Origin: Xanthomonas floridensis
GTDB taxonomy: Bacteria; Pseudomonadota; Gammaproteobacteria; Xanthomonadales; Xanthomonadaceae
Assembly: GCF_001642575.1 (NCBI RefSeq)
Contig: NZ_LXNG01000023.1
Location: 241,342-305,341 of the forward strand
Direction of reading: 5' to 3'
DNA: 64,000 nucleotides
Shown here in pieces: positions 19,066-29,662 of the stretch. The notes beneath the pieces are model-generated. The model was given only the letters and a program-made list of their open reading frames with translations. It ran no database searches and was not told where the DNA came from. Numbering within the stretch: the first letter of the stretch is position 1; each line of letters begins with the position of its first letter. The position numbers were made by a program, and so were the translations under genes.

Positions 19066-20421
19066 TCATGCCTGATCCAGTGCGCGCAGTACACCGCGCG
19101 CCTTGGCGCGGGTCTCGTCCAGCTCGCGCTGCGGATCCGAATCCACCACGATGCCGGCCCCGGTGCGGAACCGCACCTGGTTGCCGGCCACCTCGGCGGT
19201 GCGGATCAGGATGTTCAGGTCCATGTCGCCATCACGATTGAGCCAGCCGAACGCACCGGTGTAGGCGCCGCGCGCGGTCTGTTCGAGCTCGGCGATGATC
19301 TGCATGCAGCGCACCTTCGGGCAGCCGGTGATGGTGCCGCCGGGGAACACTGCCGCGATCACCTCGCCCGGGGTGACGCCGGCACGCAGGCGGCCGCGCA
19401 CGTTGCTGACGATGTGGTGCACGTGCGCATAGCTTTCCACCGCCATCAGCTCGTCCACCTCCACCGAGCCCGGCGCGCAGATGCGGCCCAGGTCGTTGCG
19501 CTCCAGGTCGATCAGCATCACGTGCTCGGCACGCTCCTTCGGATGCCCCACCAGTTCGCGGATCCGCGCCGCATCGTCGTCGCCGGCAAAGCGCGCGCGG
19601 GTGCCGGCGATCGGGCGCGTTTGCACTGCATCGCCCTGCACCGACACCAGACGCTCGGGCGAAGAGCTGACCACCGCGCGCCCGGCCGCAGCGAATACTC
19701 CGGCAAACGGCGCGGGGTTGGCCGCGCGCAGCCGCGCATGCAGCGCCGCCGGGTCGACCGCGTCGGCGAATGTGGCCTGCCAGGCGCGCGAGATATTGGC
19801 CTGGAACACATCGCCGGCGCGCAGGTAATCCAGCACCCGCTGTACCGCGTCGGTGAACCGCTCCGGCGCGTCTTCGTCGACTGCCACCGGCCCGACCCAG
19901 GCCGGCAACGGCGGCAATGCAGCGCACGTGGCGATGTCGTCGACGATGCGCGCCAGTAAATCATCGCGGCCCGGTTCGGCCAGCGCGATGCAGCGGCCCT
20001 GCACACGATCGCGCAACACCGCTGCCGGCGCGCGCAAGGCCAGCGCGATGGGCAGGCCATCGGCGCATGTGGGCAACTGCAGGATCGGCTCGACCTGGGC
20101 GGCCAACTCGTAATCCAGCAAGATCGCCCAGCCACCACGAAAGGGCCATGGGCTGTGCGCCTCGTGTGGCACTCGCCCTGCCTGCCAGGCGGCGTCCAGC
20201 GCAGCCAGGAAGCTGCCTTCCAGCACCCTGCCCCCGCCATCGCGGGTGCGGCCATCGGCATCCAGCCGCAGGCTGTCGCCGTCGGCCAGCAACAGCACGT
20301 CCCAGCGTCCATGCTCGGTGCCGGAGGCGGTGGATTCCAGCAGCGCCGGATAGCGCTGCGGCGCCAGCCGGTGCAGCGCCAGCAAATCGATGTCCGCATG
20401 CAGTGATCGGGTGAGCGTCAT
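19066..20421 (-). CDS. pabB: Aminodeoxychorismate synthase component I
   Basis: PabB converts chorismate to aminodeoxychorismate for folate synthesis, usually with ammonia from a PabA glutaminase. The 451-residue chorismate-binding enzyme has the family marks F-Q-A-N-I-S-R, S-S-S-P-E-R, D-L-E-R-N-D-L-G-R and G-G-T-I-T-G-C-P-K. The motif that is P-I-K-G-T in E. coli PabB reads P-I-A-G-T here, with Ala272 in place of the Lys that forms a covalent intermediate; Ala is the residue in anthranilate synthase TrpE. The fab-cluster context and overall length support PabB rather than TrpE. It is 172 bp downstream of fabF. Confidence 0.85.
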   Translation of the reverse strand: MTLTRSLHADIDLLALHRLAPQRYPALLESTASGTEHGRWDVLLLADGDSLRLDADGRTRDGGGRVLEGSFLAALDAAWQAGRVPHEAHSPWPFRGGWAILLDYELAAQVEPILQLPTCADGLPIALALRAPAAVLRDRVQGRCIALAEPGRDDLLARIVDDIATCAALPPLPAWVGPVAVDEDAPERFTDAVQRVLDYLRAGDVFQANISRAWQATFADAVDPAALHARLRAANPAPFAGVFAAAGRAVVSSSPERLVSVQGDAVQTRPIAGTRARFAGDDDAARIRELVGHPKERAEHVMLIDLERNDLGRICAPGSVEVDELMAVESYAHVHHIVSNVRGRLRAGVTPGEVIAAVFPGGTITGCPKVRCMQIIAELEQTARGAYTGAFGWLNRDGDMDLNILIRTAEVAGNQVRFRTGAGIVVDSDPQRELDETRAKARGVLRALDQA

Positions 20422-20444
20422 CGGTCCGGAGCGGCGTGAGATAC

Positions 20445-20476
20445 GAAAGCGCGCCGCCTTCTAAAAGGCAGCGCGC
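20445..20476 (-). terminator. Possible terminator between fabF and pabB
   Basis: GCGCGCCGCCTT-ctaa-AAGGCAGCGCGC forms a near-perfect 12-bp stem. On the minus strand it is followed by only TTTCG, so termination would be partial. Confidence 0.5.
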
Positions 20477-20593
20477 GCGATGGGTGGATCAGAACTAGGT
20501 GGAACCGACACTGTGCAGTTGGCCGCACGAACCTGCCCGCGGCGGCCAAGGACTGTTGCGCGACGCGTCGTGCGACAGCGCCGGCGCGCCGGC

Positions 20594-21829
<1,236 letters not shown>

Positions 21830-21881
21830 TGCAGATCTCCTCACCACGGAACGGACGGTGCTTGCGGTTAGCGGGTGACGC

Positions 21882-21911
21882 TTGAAAAACACAGGGCCGC
21901 ATCAGCGGCCC
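21882..21911 (-). terminator. Terminator/attenuator between acpP and fabF
   Basis: On the minus strand GGGCCGC-tgat-GCGGCCC is followed by TGTGTTTTTC. It lies about 60 bp after the acpP stop and 52 bp before the fabF start. It would let acpP be expressed at a higher level than fabF. Confidence 0.7.
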
Positions 21912-21970
21912 CATGGAATGTCTGACGCAGCAGCGGCATGACGCGCGCCACCGCCATCAGGAACAACGCA

Positions 21971-22210
21971 TCAGCTCTTGACGTGAGCCTTGACGTAGTC
22001 GATCGCCTGCTGGACCGAGGTGATCTTCTCGGCCTCTTCGTCCGGGATCTCGCACTCGAACTCTTCTTCCAGCGCCATCACCAGCTCGACGGTGTCCAGC
22101 GAGTCGGCACCCAGGTCATCGACGAACGATGCGCTGGTGGTGACTTCCTCTTCCTTGACGCCGAGTTGTTCGACGACGATTTTCTTGACGCGTTCTTCGA
22201 TGGTGCTCAT
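21971..22210 (-). CDS. acpP: Acyl carrier protein
   Basis: The 79-residue acidic carrier of growing fatty-acyl chains. The phosphopantetheine site is [10 protein letters not shown], with Ser37. The ATG at 22210 gives the family-standard start M-S-T-I-E-E-R-V. It sits between fabG and fabF with more than 140 bp on each side, both containing strong hairpins. Confidence 0.98.
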   Translation of the reverse strand: MSTIEERVKKIVVEQLGVKEEEVTTSASFVDDLGADSLDTVELVMALEEEFECEIPDEEAEKITSVQQAIDYVKAHVKS

Positions 22211-22256
22211 TGGGGATATCGCTCCAGCTGGAGTAGTGGTGGTTCGAGTTTTAGGA

Positions 22257-22322
22257 TCCCCGCACATGGATGTGCGGTGCTCCTGTGAGGGACTCACAAA
22301 ACGCCATCGCCGCTGCGATGGC
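22257..22322 (-). promoter_or_regulatory. Structured leader between fabG and acpP
   Basis: Two hairpins occur in the 204-bp fabG-acpP gap. GCCATCGC-agcg-GCGATGGC followed by GTTTTG (22297-22322) resembles a terminator for the upstream transcript. CCGCACAT-cc-ATGTGCGG (about 22259-22276) lies closer to acpP. A weak promoter-like TACACT is seen just upstream of the first hairpin (around 22330-22340). This suggests a separate acpP transcript or attenuation. Confidence 0.45.
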
Positions 22323-22414
22323 CGCGTTGGATAGTGTAGTGGAAGCGCCCGGGCCTTGCATTGCAACACAAGTCCTAGCCGATCAGCCACTTAGCGCCTC
22401 CCGGCGGCGCACGC

Positions 22415-23158
22415 TCACGGCATGTACATACCGCCGTTGACGTGCAGGGTCTCGCCAGTGATATAGCGGGCGGCCGGGCCGGCCAGGAACGCCACCGCAT
22501 TGGCGATGTCCTCCGGCGCGCCCAGATGGCCGAGCGCGATCTGCTGCAGCAACGCTGCCTTGGCCTCCTCCGGCAACGCCTTGGTCATGTCGGTATCGAT
22601 GAAACCAGGCGCCACCACGTTCACGGTCACCCCGCGCGAGCCGATTTCCTTGGCCAGCGACTTGGAGAACGCGATGATGCCGGCTTTGGCCGCGGCGTAG
22701 TTGGTCTGGCCCGGATTACCGGTCACGCCAACCACCGAGGCGATATTGACGATGCGGCCCTTGCGCGCCTTCATCATGCCGCGCATCACCGCCTTGGAGG
22801 TGCGGAACACGCTGGTCAGGTTGGTGTCGATGATGGCTTGCCAGTCGTCGTCCTTCATCCGCATCAACAGATTGTCGCGGGTGATGCCGGCGTTGTTGAC
22901 CAGGATCGAGATGGCCCCGAATTCCTTGCCGATCGCATCGATCAGGCCATCGACCGCGGCAGCATCGGTGACGTTGAGTTCGCGGCCGTGGCCGCCGCCG
23001 GCGGCCAGGCGCTCGCCGATGGCCGCCGCACCCGACGCCGAGGTGGCGGTGCCGATGACGGTGGCGCCCTGGGCGGCCAGGGTGTCGGCAATGGCTGCAC
23101 CGATACCGCGACTGGCGCCGGTGACGAGGGCGATTTCGCCCTGCAGAGGCTTGCTCAT
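22415..23158 (-). CDS. fabG: 3-oxoacyl-ACP reductase
   Basis: FabG reduces 3-oxoacyl-ACP with NADPH. This 247-residue short-chain dehydrogenase has the cofactor motif T-G-A-S-R-G-I-G at residues ~14-21, V-N-N-A-G near 88, and the catalytic Ser and Tyr-x-x-x-Lys in N-Y-A-A-A-K-A-G near 153-157. It lies between fabD and acpP in the standard order. Confidence 0.97.
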   Translation of the reverse strand: MSKPLQGEIALVTGASRGIGAAIADTLAAQGATVIGTATSASGAAAIGERLAAGGGHGRELNVTDAAAVDGLIDAIGKEFGAISILVNNAGITRDNLLMRMKDDDWQAIIDTNLTSVFRTSKAVMRGMMKARKGRIVNIASVVGVTGNPGQTNYAAAKAGIIAFSKSLAKEIGSRGVTVNVVAPGFIDTDMTKALPEEAKAALLQQIALGHLGAPEDIANAVAFLAGPAARYITGETLHVNGGMYMP

Positions 23159-23239
23159 GACTACTGTTCCTCGAAGGGGGACGTCGCGATCATCGTCGCG
23201 AACGTCGAGGGGGCCGGCATACCGCGTGCGCGCGCTGGA

Positions 23240-24184
23240 TCAGTGCGTCCACGCTTCGAGCGCGCCAGCGTAATCGGCGGGTGTGGCCAGCGTGCGGGCG
23301 TCCAGACTCTTGTCGATGCGCTTGATCAGTCCGCTCAGCACCTTGCCGGGGCCGCATTCGGCGACGCGAGTGATGCCACGGGCGGCCAGTGCCTGCACGC
23401 AGCCGGTCCACTGCACCGGCAGGTACAACTGCTCCACCAGCGCCTGGCGGATCGCCTCGCTGCCATCGTGCACGCGCGCGTCCACGTTCTGCACCACCGG
23501 GATCTGCGGCGCCTGCCAGCTCAGCCCGGCCATCGCTTCGCCCAGCTGATTGGCCGCATCGCGCATCAGCGGGGTATGCGAAGGCACGCTCACTGCAAGC
23601 TTGACCGCCTTGCGCACGCCGCGCTCGGCCAGCAGCGCCAGCGCGCGGTCCACCGCTGCGGCATCGCCACCGATCACGATCTGGCCCGGCGAATTGAAGT
23701 TGGCCGGCACCACCACCTGGCTACCGGACGCCTCGACACAGACCTCCTGTACCACCGCATCCTCGGCACCCAGCACCGCCGCCATCGCGCCGACACCGGC
23801 CGGGGCGGCCGCCTGCATGAACTGGCCGCGCAGGCGCACCAGATGGGCGCCGTCGTGTAGCGACAAGGCACCGGACGCGACCAGGGCGGTGTATTCACCC
23901 AGGCTATGACCGGCCAGCAGCGCCGGACGTTCGCCGCGCTGCGCGTTCCACAGCCGCCACACCGCCACGCCCGCAGCCAGCAGCGCCGGCTGGGTGTACT
24001 CGGTGCGGTTGAGCATCTCTTCCGGGCCGCCCTGCGACAGCGCCCACAGATCGACACCGGCGCCATCGGAGGCCTCGACGAAGGTCTCGCGGATCTGCGG
24101 GTGCAGTTCGGCCAGTTCGGCCAGCATGCCCAGGGACTGGGAGCCCTGGCCGGGAAACACGAAAGCGAGCGTAGATTCGGTCAC
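23240..24184 (-). CDS. fabD: Malonyl-CoA:ACP transacylase
   Basis: FabD loads malonyl groups onto ACP. The 314-residue protein begins at a GTG at 24184 that gives the conserved N-terminus T-L-A-F-V-F-P-G-Q-G-S-Q. The nucleophile elbow G-H-S-L-G-E-Y holds the active Ser near residue 92, and V-P-S-H-T-P-L-M holds the active His near residue 200. No ATG lies near the conserved N-terminus, so the GTG start is favoured. Confidence 0.95.
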   Translation of the reverse strand: MTESTLAFVFPGQGSQSLGMLAELAELHPQIRETFVEASDGAGVDLWALSQGGPEEMLNRTEYTQPALLAAGVAVWRLWNAQRGERPALLAGHSLGEYTALVASGALSLHDGAHLVRLRGQFMQAAAPAGVGAMAAVLGAEDAVVQEVCVEASGSQVVVPANFNSPGQIVIGGDAAAVDRALALLAERGVRKAVKLAVSVPSHTPLMRDAANQLGEAMAGLSWQAPQIPVVQNVDARVHDGSEAIRQALVEQLYLPVQWTGCVQALAARGITRVAECGPGKVLSGLIKRIDKSLDARTLATPADYAGALEAWTH

Positions 24185-24287
24185 GCGTTGCTGCCTACAA
24201 AAATCGAGCCGGGATGATACGTGCGAAATCGCCCTGGCGTCTGTACTGCCGCGTATGCAAGGCCGCGCCAGCGCGCGCATTCGCCAG

Positions 24288-25070
24288 CTACAACAAGGCG
24301 TTGAGCAGGTCGATGTCCCCGTCGGCGAGCCAGTCCACGCACACCACCAGCACCAGCACGACGCCGAACGAGGTCGCTGCATGGATGGCCAGGATGGCGC
24401 GCGCCAGCGCCGCGGCAGAACGCCCCAGCCGGCCGGTGAGCTGCGCAAACCGCTGCAATCGCCCGGTCACCACATGCGCATGCGCTGCCACGGCCGGGCC
24501 GGCCGCATCGAAGGCGCCCGTCATCAACCGCTGCAGCACCTCACGGCGGCCGCGGTAGTACTTGGCCACGCCGTAGCCGAACACCAGCCAGTCGCGCGCC
24601 TGCGCCTGTGCCAGGTCCATCACTTCCAGCGGATCTTCTTCGAAATCGATGAAGCCGACCGCCTGCCCGTCGTAGGTCATGTTGCGCGGAAGCGGCTGGC
24701 CGAAATACGCACCTTCGCGGTGGGCATCGGCGATGGCGGTCACTGCCAACGCGATCAGACGATCGCGCTCGGGCGCATCGGCCTCGCGCAGGCAACTGGC
24801 GAAGGAACGGCCGTTGTCGCTGAGCACCAAGGCCGCCTGCCCGCAACCGACCACGCGCGGCACATTGACCGCCTGCGCCTGCAGTTCGCCGAGCCGGCGC
24901 GCTTCCAGGTCGCGCGCGGCATCGCCGCCACGGTGCGGCGGCGGACGCAGGGCATCCAGGCCCCAGCGGCGGGCGACGAAGTTGAGAGCGCCGAGCGAGA
25001 CCGCCCGGTTGCCGCGGCGGTACTGCTTCAGCCAGACGCGCTGGCCGGCGATGACGATGGGTTCTGCCAT
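24288..25070 (-). CDS. Kinase-like membrane protein of unknown function in the fab cluster
   Basis: A 260-residue protein between fabH and fabD. Its N-terminal part looks like a small protein-kinase-like (WaaP/ABC1-type) fold: V-W-L-K-Q-Y with a candidate ATP-binding Lys15, Glu residues in the next helix (residues ~56-62), and a candidate metal-binding I-D-F-E at 141-144. The catalytic loop expected as H-G-D-x-H-x-x-N reads F-G-Q-P-L-P-R-N (123-130), so the catalytic Asp appears replaced by Gln125. The C-terminus has one hydrophobic segment (around 228-248). No function is claimed; it could be a lipid-linked kinase or a pseudokinase. Operon position suggests a link with lipid or envelope synthesis. 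Confidence 0.7.
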   Translation of the reverse strand: MAEPIVIAGQRVWLKQYRRGNRAVSLGALNFVARRWGLDALRPPPHRGGDAARDLEARRLGELQAQAVNVPRVVGCGQAALVLSDNGRSFASCLREADAPERDRLIALAVTAIADAHREGAYFGQPLPRNMTYDGQAVGFIDFEEDPLEVMDLAQAQARDWLVFGYGVAKYYRGRREVLQRLMTGAFDAAGPAVAAHAHVVTGRLQRFAQLTGRLGRSAAALARAILAIHAATSFGVVLVLVVCVDWLADGDIDLLNALL

Positions 25071-25130
25071 GACGGGTCCGTCCCTGATGCTGTCAGGCGC
25101 CGCCGGCGGACGCGGCGGCGCCTGCGGAAC

Positions 25131-26108
25131 TCAATAGCGCAACAGCGCCGAGCCCCAGGTAAATCCACCACCGAACGCTTCCAGCAATAGCAACTGCCCA
25201 CGCTGCACGCGGCCCGAGCGCACCGCCTCGTCCAGTGCCAGCGGCACCGAGGCCGAGGACGTATTGCCATGGCGATCCACGGTGACCACCACCTGCTCCA
25301 TCGGCAGATCCAGCCGCTTGGCGGTGGCTTCGATGATGCGCAGATTGGCCTGATGCGGGATCAACCAATCCAGATCGTGCTTGTCGTAGCCGTTGGCGGC
25401 CAGGGTCTCGTCGACCACCGAATCCAGCGCCTTGACCGCGTACTTGAACACGTCGTTGCCCTTCATCAGCAACGCGCCGCCACCATTCTTGCCTTCGCCG
25501 AAGCCCACCGACACGCCCACCGGGTCCCACAGCAGCTCTTTCTTGCTGCCGTCGGCATGCAGATGAGTGCTGAGGATGCCGGTCTCTTCGTCGGCCTTGA
25601 GGATCACCGCGCCGGCACCGTCGCCGAACAGCACGCAGGTGGTGCGGTCGGTCCAGTCGACGATGCGGGTCAGCGTTTCCGCACCCACCACCAACACGGT
25701 CTTGGCGTCGCCGCTGCGCACGAACTTGTCGGCCACGCTGAGCGCGTAGACAAAGCCCGAGCAGGCCGCGTTGACGTCCATCGCGCCGCAACCGACGTTG
25801 CCCAGCCGCGCCTGCAGCAGGCAGGCCGTGGACGGAAAGATCAGGTCGGGCGTGGTGGTGCCGATGACGATCAGGTCGATCTCGTCGGCGGTGACGCCAG
25901 CCGCTTCCATCGCCTTCAGCGAGGCGAAATACGCCAGATCGCTGGTGGTCTGGTCGTCGGCGACGATGTGACGCTCACGGATACCAGTGCGCGAGAAGAT
26001 CCATTCATCGCTGGTGTCGACGATCTTCGACATGTCGTCGTTGGTCAACACCTTTTCGGGCAAATAGCTACCCGTGCCCGCGATTCTGGAATAGATCCGC
26101 TTGCTCAT
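25131..26108 (-). CDS. fabH: 3-oxoacyl-ACP synthase III
   Basis: KAS III starts fatty-acid chains by condensing acetyl-CoA with malonyl-ACP. The 325-residue enzyme shows the active Cys in N-A-A-C-S-G-F, the His in I-P-H-Q-A-N, and the Asn in [10 protein letters not shown]. It lies 89 bp after rpmF. The plsX gene usually found between rpmF and fabH is missing here. Confidence 0.97.
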   Translation of the reverse strand: MSKRIYSRIAGTGSYLPEKVLTNDDMSKIVDTSDEWIFSRTGIRERHIVADDQTTSDLAYFASLKAMEAAGVTADEIDLIVIGTTTPDLIFPSTACLLQARLGNVGCGAMDVNAACSGFVYALSVADKFVRSGDAKTVLVVGAETLTRIVDWTDRTTCVLFGDGAGAVILKADEETGILSTHLHADGSKKELLWDPVGVSVGFGEGKNGGGALLMKGNDVFKYAVKALDSVVDETLAANGYDKHDLDWLIPHQANLRIIEATAKRLDLPMEQVVVTVDRHGNTSSASVPLALDEAVRSGRVQRGQLLLLEAFGGGFTWGSALLRY

Positions 26109-26197
26109 GCTGTTTCCTGATGCAAGAGCCGCGGTGATTGGCGGCTCCGGAAGTATCGAGGGTCACCCGCCGGCAAAACTGCGGCGGGTGCCACGGA

Positions 26198-26392
26198 TCA
26201 ATCTTCTTGGACGGCCGACGACTTGGTCGCGATCACCTTCTTGCCACGGTAGTAACCGTCGGCGGTGATGTGGTGACGCAGATGGATCTCGCCGCTGGTC
26301 GGGTCGGTCGACAGCTGCTTGGCGGTGAGGGCATCGTGCGAACGACGCTGGCCGCGACGGGACGGGGTGACACGGGATTTCTGCACAGCCAT
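26198..26392 (-). CDS. rpmF: 50S ribosomal protein L32
   Basis: A 64-residue basic protein with the L32 signature [19 protein letters not shown] and a C-terminal Lys-rich end. It lacks the zinc Cys pairs of some L32 forms. It lies between yceD and fabH, as in many proteobacteria. Confidence 0.97.
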
Positions 26393-26489
26393 GGGATTGC
26401 TCCAACTTTAGTTCGATAACTTGTCTGTTGAGTCGAACAGCACGCTCTACGCCCGCGTCGACCTGTCTTTCCGCCCTTAACAGCGGCGG

Positions 26490-26999
26490 TTACTGTTTCT
26501 TCAACGCTGCCAGCGCCGCGAACGGGCTGGCCTTGTCTTGCTCTTCCTGGCTCGGCACCCACTCGGCCTCGACAGCCTCGCTTCCCGGCGCCATCGGCAC
26601 CACTGGCACCGACAGCACCAGCTCGTCCTCCACCAGATCCGTCGCCCGCAGCATGCCGTCGTCGGGCACCAGCAAGGCTTCGTAATCGGGCGGCAACGCG
26701 GCCTCTTCGTCCTCGTTGCGGATCAGACCAAGACGCTGCCTGATCTGCACCGGGTACAGAAAACGCTGCAAGGTGCGCTGGCAGGCCAGCGGCAGCTCGA
26801 CATCGATGCTGAGTTCCACATAGGCGACCTTGAGCAAAGCGTCCTGATCGAATTCAAGCGAATAGACACACTCGCCCTCGGTATCGACCAGACTTCCCTG
26901 CAAGCGAGTCATCGCAGATAGCGGGATGCGGCCATCGAAGCGCCTGCGCGCTGCGACCATCCGCCAAGCATCCAGCATTTCGGGTACGTTCGCGGACAT
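26490..26999 (-). CDS. yceD: YceD/DUF177 family protein
   Basis: A 169-residue acidic protein of the YceD family, associated with 23S rRNA/large-subunit biogenesis and usually encoded just before rpmF. The segment C-Q-R-T-L-Q-R-F-L-Y-P-V and the acidic R-N-E-D-E-E-A-A-L-P-P-D-Y-E-A-L are typical. The ATG at 26999 gives the normal start; longer in-frame starts run into the divergent maf region and are less likely. Confidence 0.88.
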   Translation of the reverse strand: MSANVPEMLDAWRMVAARRRFDGRIPLSAMTRLQGSLVDTEGECVYSLEFDQDALLKVAYVELSIDVELPLACQRTLQRFLYPVQIRQRLGLIRNEDEEAALPPDYEALLVPDDGMLRATDLVEDELVLSVPVVPMAPGSEAVEAEWVPSQEEQDKASPFAALAALKKQ

Positions 27000-27108
27000 A
27001 AGCCGCAGAATGTTAAAGACCCGCCGTAGCCATGTCAAATGCACCCATTCACAGATGCTGCAACCGGTGCAGGCTGGCAGACTCCCCTGCCCGCCCTTGG
27101 TCACGCCC

Positions 27109-27684
27109 ATGATGCCACGCCTGATCCTTGCCTCCACCTCCGTCTACCGGCGCGACCTGCTCGGTCGCCTGCAACTGGAGTTCAGCACCGCCCGCCCGGA
27201 GGTCGATGAGCAGGCGCAGCCGGGCGAGAGGCCGGCGGCCCTGGCCAGCCGCCTGGCTGCCGAAAAGGCCGCTGCAGTGGCGGCCGGCGCCCCCGACGCC
27301 TGGGTAATCGGCTCAGACCAGGTCGCCGATCTGGACGGTGAAGCCCTGGGCAAACCGGGCAGCCTTGCCAGGGCGCGTGCGCAACTGGGTGCCATGTCCG
27401 GGCGCGTGGTGCGCTTCCACACCGCCGTCAGCCTGGCCGGCCCGCACGGTAGCTTCCACGCGCTGGATCTGACCGAGGTGCAGCTGCGCCCGCTGACGCC
27501 TGACGACATCGCGCGTTACCTGGCCGCCGAGCCGGCACTGGATTGCGCAGGCAGCTTCAAGTGCGAAGGCCTGGGCATCAGTCTGTTCGACGCCATTCGC
27601 ACCAGCGACCCGACCGCATTGATCGGCCTGCCGCTGATCGCGCTGACGCGGCTGCTGCGGCAGGCCGGGTTCGTGCTTCCTTGA
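27109..27684 (+). CDS. Maf/YceF nucleotide pyrophosphatase
   Basis: Maf proteins hydrolyse non-canonical or modified NTPs; the YceF group prefers 7-methyl-GTP. The ~190-residue protein has L-I-L-A-S-T-S-x-x-R-R near the start, catalytic-region G-S-D-Q-V-A-D-L near residue 70, and L-G-K-P-G-S. S-D-Q-V fits the YceF subgroup. Two adjacent ATGs (27109 and 27112) are possible starts. It is divergent from yceD, sharing a roughly 110-bp promoter region. Confidence 0.9.
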   Translation: MMPRLILASTSVYRRDLLGRLQLEFSTARPEVDEQAQPGERPAALASRLAAEKAAAVAAGAPDAWVIGSDQVADLDGEALGKPGSLARARAQLGAMSGRVVRFHTAVSLAGPHGSFHALDLTEVQLRPLTPDDIARYLAAEPALDCAGSFKCEGLGISLFDAIRTSDPTALIGLPLIALTRLLRQAGFVLP

Positions 27685-27832
27685 TACCCGCTCCGGCCGC
27701 AGCTTCCGGCGGGACCATTGGCCTGCAGACGCAGGACAACGGCAGCAGCACCGCCCCCGGCGAAATGTCAGGCCGGCCATGCCACCAAGCCACTGCCTGG
27801 CGATGACCTGCCCTGGCCCCTGCTGATCCTTG

Positions 27833-29662
27833 CTACGGACGCGCCAGTTCGCAGAACTGATAGGGATAGTCGGCCTGCCCGACCTGCGAGGACAAGGTGC
27901 GGCAGCGCGCCGGATCCAACGTCAGCCCATACGCAGCAAGACGCTGCTGCGCAGCCTCGCGCACCGCGCGATCGGCGGCAGCGGTATCCAGCGCCTTGCC
28001 CTTGGGCACGGTGAGCAGGCAGCGTCCCGGCTGTCCCTCCGCCAGCCCGGCACGCAGCCCGCGCGCGATCAGCCAGCGCAGCCGCGTGCACTGCGGCTGG
28101 ACATCCCAGCCCAGCTGTTGCGCCAGGTGGTTCATTCGATCGACACGCAACTGCTGCTTGTCGCGCGCCGCCCCCAACATCGCATAGAGCCGCGGCCGCT
28201 CGGCGATCAACGCACGCACGCGCTGGCGATACGGATCTGTTTCGGAGATGTTGGTGGCCACCCCGATGTAGCGTGCCTGTTGTGGCAGCAGCGGCACGCG
28301 CCAGGATTGCGGCTCATCGCCGACCAGCAACACGGTCGCGGCAGCCGCATCGCCAAGTTCCGGCTGCTCGACCCGAAAACTGTCGCGCGCCCAGGATTCG
28401 TGCCCCCAATCCTTCCATCCCACCACCGCCACCAGCGCGCACAGACCGATCAACCAGGCCGCCTTGCGCTCAGGCCGAGCGGCGAAGGCGCGTCGGCACA
28501 CGATCCACAGCACCAGCGGTGCCAGCAGCTCCAGCACCACCAGGTAGCGATGAATGCTGAAGATCGCCTGCCACAGCACGTAGGCAACGCCGAAGAAGAC
28601 CAGCAGCACGACACCGGAGCGATCGAGCTCACCCGCTCGCACCGGACGCCGCAACACGCTGCGCCCCACCGCGATCACGACCACCACATACAACACCGCC
28701 CAAGCTGCCTGCACCAGACCGAGATCACCGATCCGCTGTGGCTTGAACGTAAACAGCAGCGGCCAGATCAGCTGTTCGCCGAGGTTGCGCGGCAGCCAGC
28801 GCACGTCGGCAATCGACACCGGCGCCGCCAGTGGCGATTGAAAGATGCCGTTGAATTGCGGAAACAAAGGGTTACCCAGGTGGTGCCACACCTGCCAGTA
28901 CCAGGGGCCAGCCACCAGCGCCACTACCAGCAACGCCGTGCTCGAGACAGTGCCGAGCGCAATCACGCGCGACCGCCCGCGCCCGCCATCGCAGAGCAGC
29001 GCCGGTGCCACCGCCAGCGCGTACAGCGCGTTGGTGAGCTTGAGCGACACCGCCAGGCCGATCAGCGCGCCGACCATGACCCATACCCGCCCAACGCGCG
29101 CACCGTTTCGCGCCCTGGCCTGCGCCCACAGCAGGGTGGCCACGGCCCCCAGCACCGGAATCGCACTGGCGGTATCGCCCATGGTGCCGCCCAGTTCGGA
29201 CAGGAACACCGCACTGCACATGCCGGCCAGCGCGAGCAGCGGTGCCCACTGCGCGCGCCGGGGATGGTTCGACAGGACCCGCCACGCCACCGCCGCCACC
29301 GGAATGAAGACCAACGCGTGCAAGGCGCCCAGCAAGGCCCCCACCAGTGGCCCGGGCAGCCGCAGCATCAATCCGGCATGCAGCACATCCAGCAGCGGGC
29401 TGAAGTAGCTCTGCATCTGCGCAGGCGCCAGATCCACACCCAGGCGCTGATTGACCCACGCATCTCCGATGTAAAGGTGGTAGTTGCGCAGATCCCAGTT
29501 GGCATCCTGGCCGAGGCCAAGCGACAGCAGCGCGCCGAGCAGCATCACTGCGCAGACCGCCGCGACAACATGCCGCGGCGAATGAAAGCCGAACCGCTGG
29601 TCGGCCCAGTGCAACAGGCGCTGTCGGCGGGGAACGGACGTGGAGCGGGTCGAAGTTGCCAT
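27833..29662 (-). CDS. Multi-pass membrane protein, GT-C glycosyltransferase-like
   Basis: A 609-residue integral membrane protein with about ten hydrophobic helices in the first ~430 residues and a soluble C-terminal part. An Asp-containing first periplasmic loop (D-A-N-W-D-L-R-N-Y-H-L-Y near residue 60) resembles the catalytic loop of GT-C enzymes that use polyprenyl-linked sugars. The ATG at 29662 overlaps the stop of the upstream family-2 glycosyltransferase by one base (TGATG), so the two are coupled. Role and sugar are unknown. Confidence 0.75.
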   Translation of the reverse strand: MATSTRSTSVPRRQRLLHWADQRFGFHSPRHVVAAVCAVMLLGALLSLGLGQDANWDLRNYHLYIGDAWVNQRLGVDLAPAQMQSYFSPLLDVLHAGLMLRLPGPLVGALLGALHALVFIPVAAVAWRVLSNHPRRAQWAPLLALAGMCSAVFLSELGGTMGDTASAIPVLGAVATLLWAQARARNGARVGRVWVMVGALIGLAVSLKLTNALYALAVAPALLCDGGRGRSRVIALGTVSSTALLVVALVAGPWYWQVWHHLGNPLFPQFNGIFQSPLAAPVSIADVRWLPRNLGEQLIWPLLFTFKPQRIGDLGLVQAAWAVLYVVVVIAVGRSVLRRPVRAGELDRSGVVLLVFFGVAYVLWQAIFSIHRYLVVLELLAPLVLWIVCRRAFAARPERKAAWLIGLCALVAVVGWKDWGHESWARDSFRVEQPELGDAAAATVLLVGDEPQSWRVPLLPQQARYIGVATNISETDPYRQRVRALIAERPRLYAMLGAARDKQQLRVDRMNHLAQQLGWDVQPQCTRLRWLIARGLRAGLAEGQPGRCLLTVPKGKALDTAAADRAVREAAQQRLAAYGLTLDPARCRTLSSQVGQADYPYQFCELARP

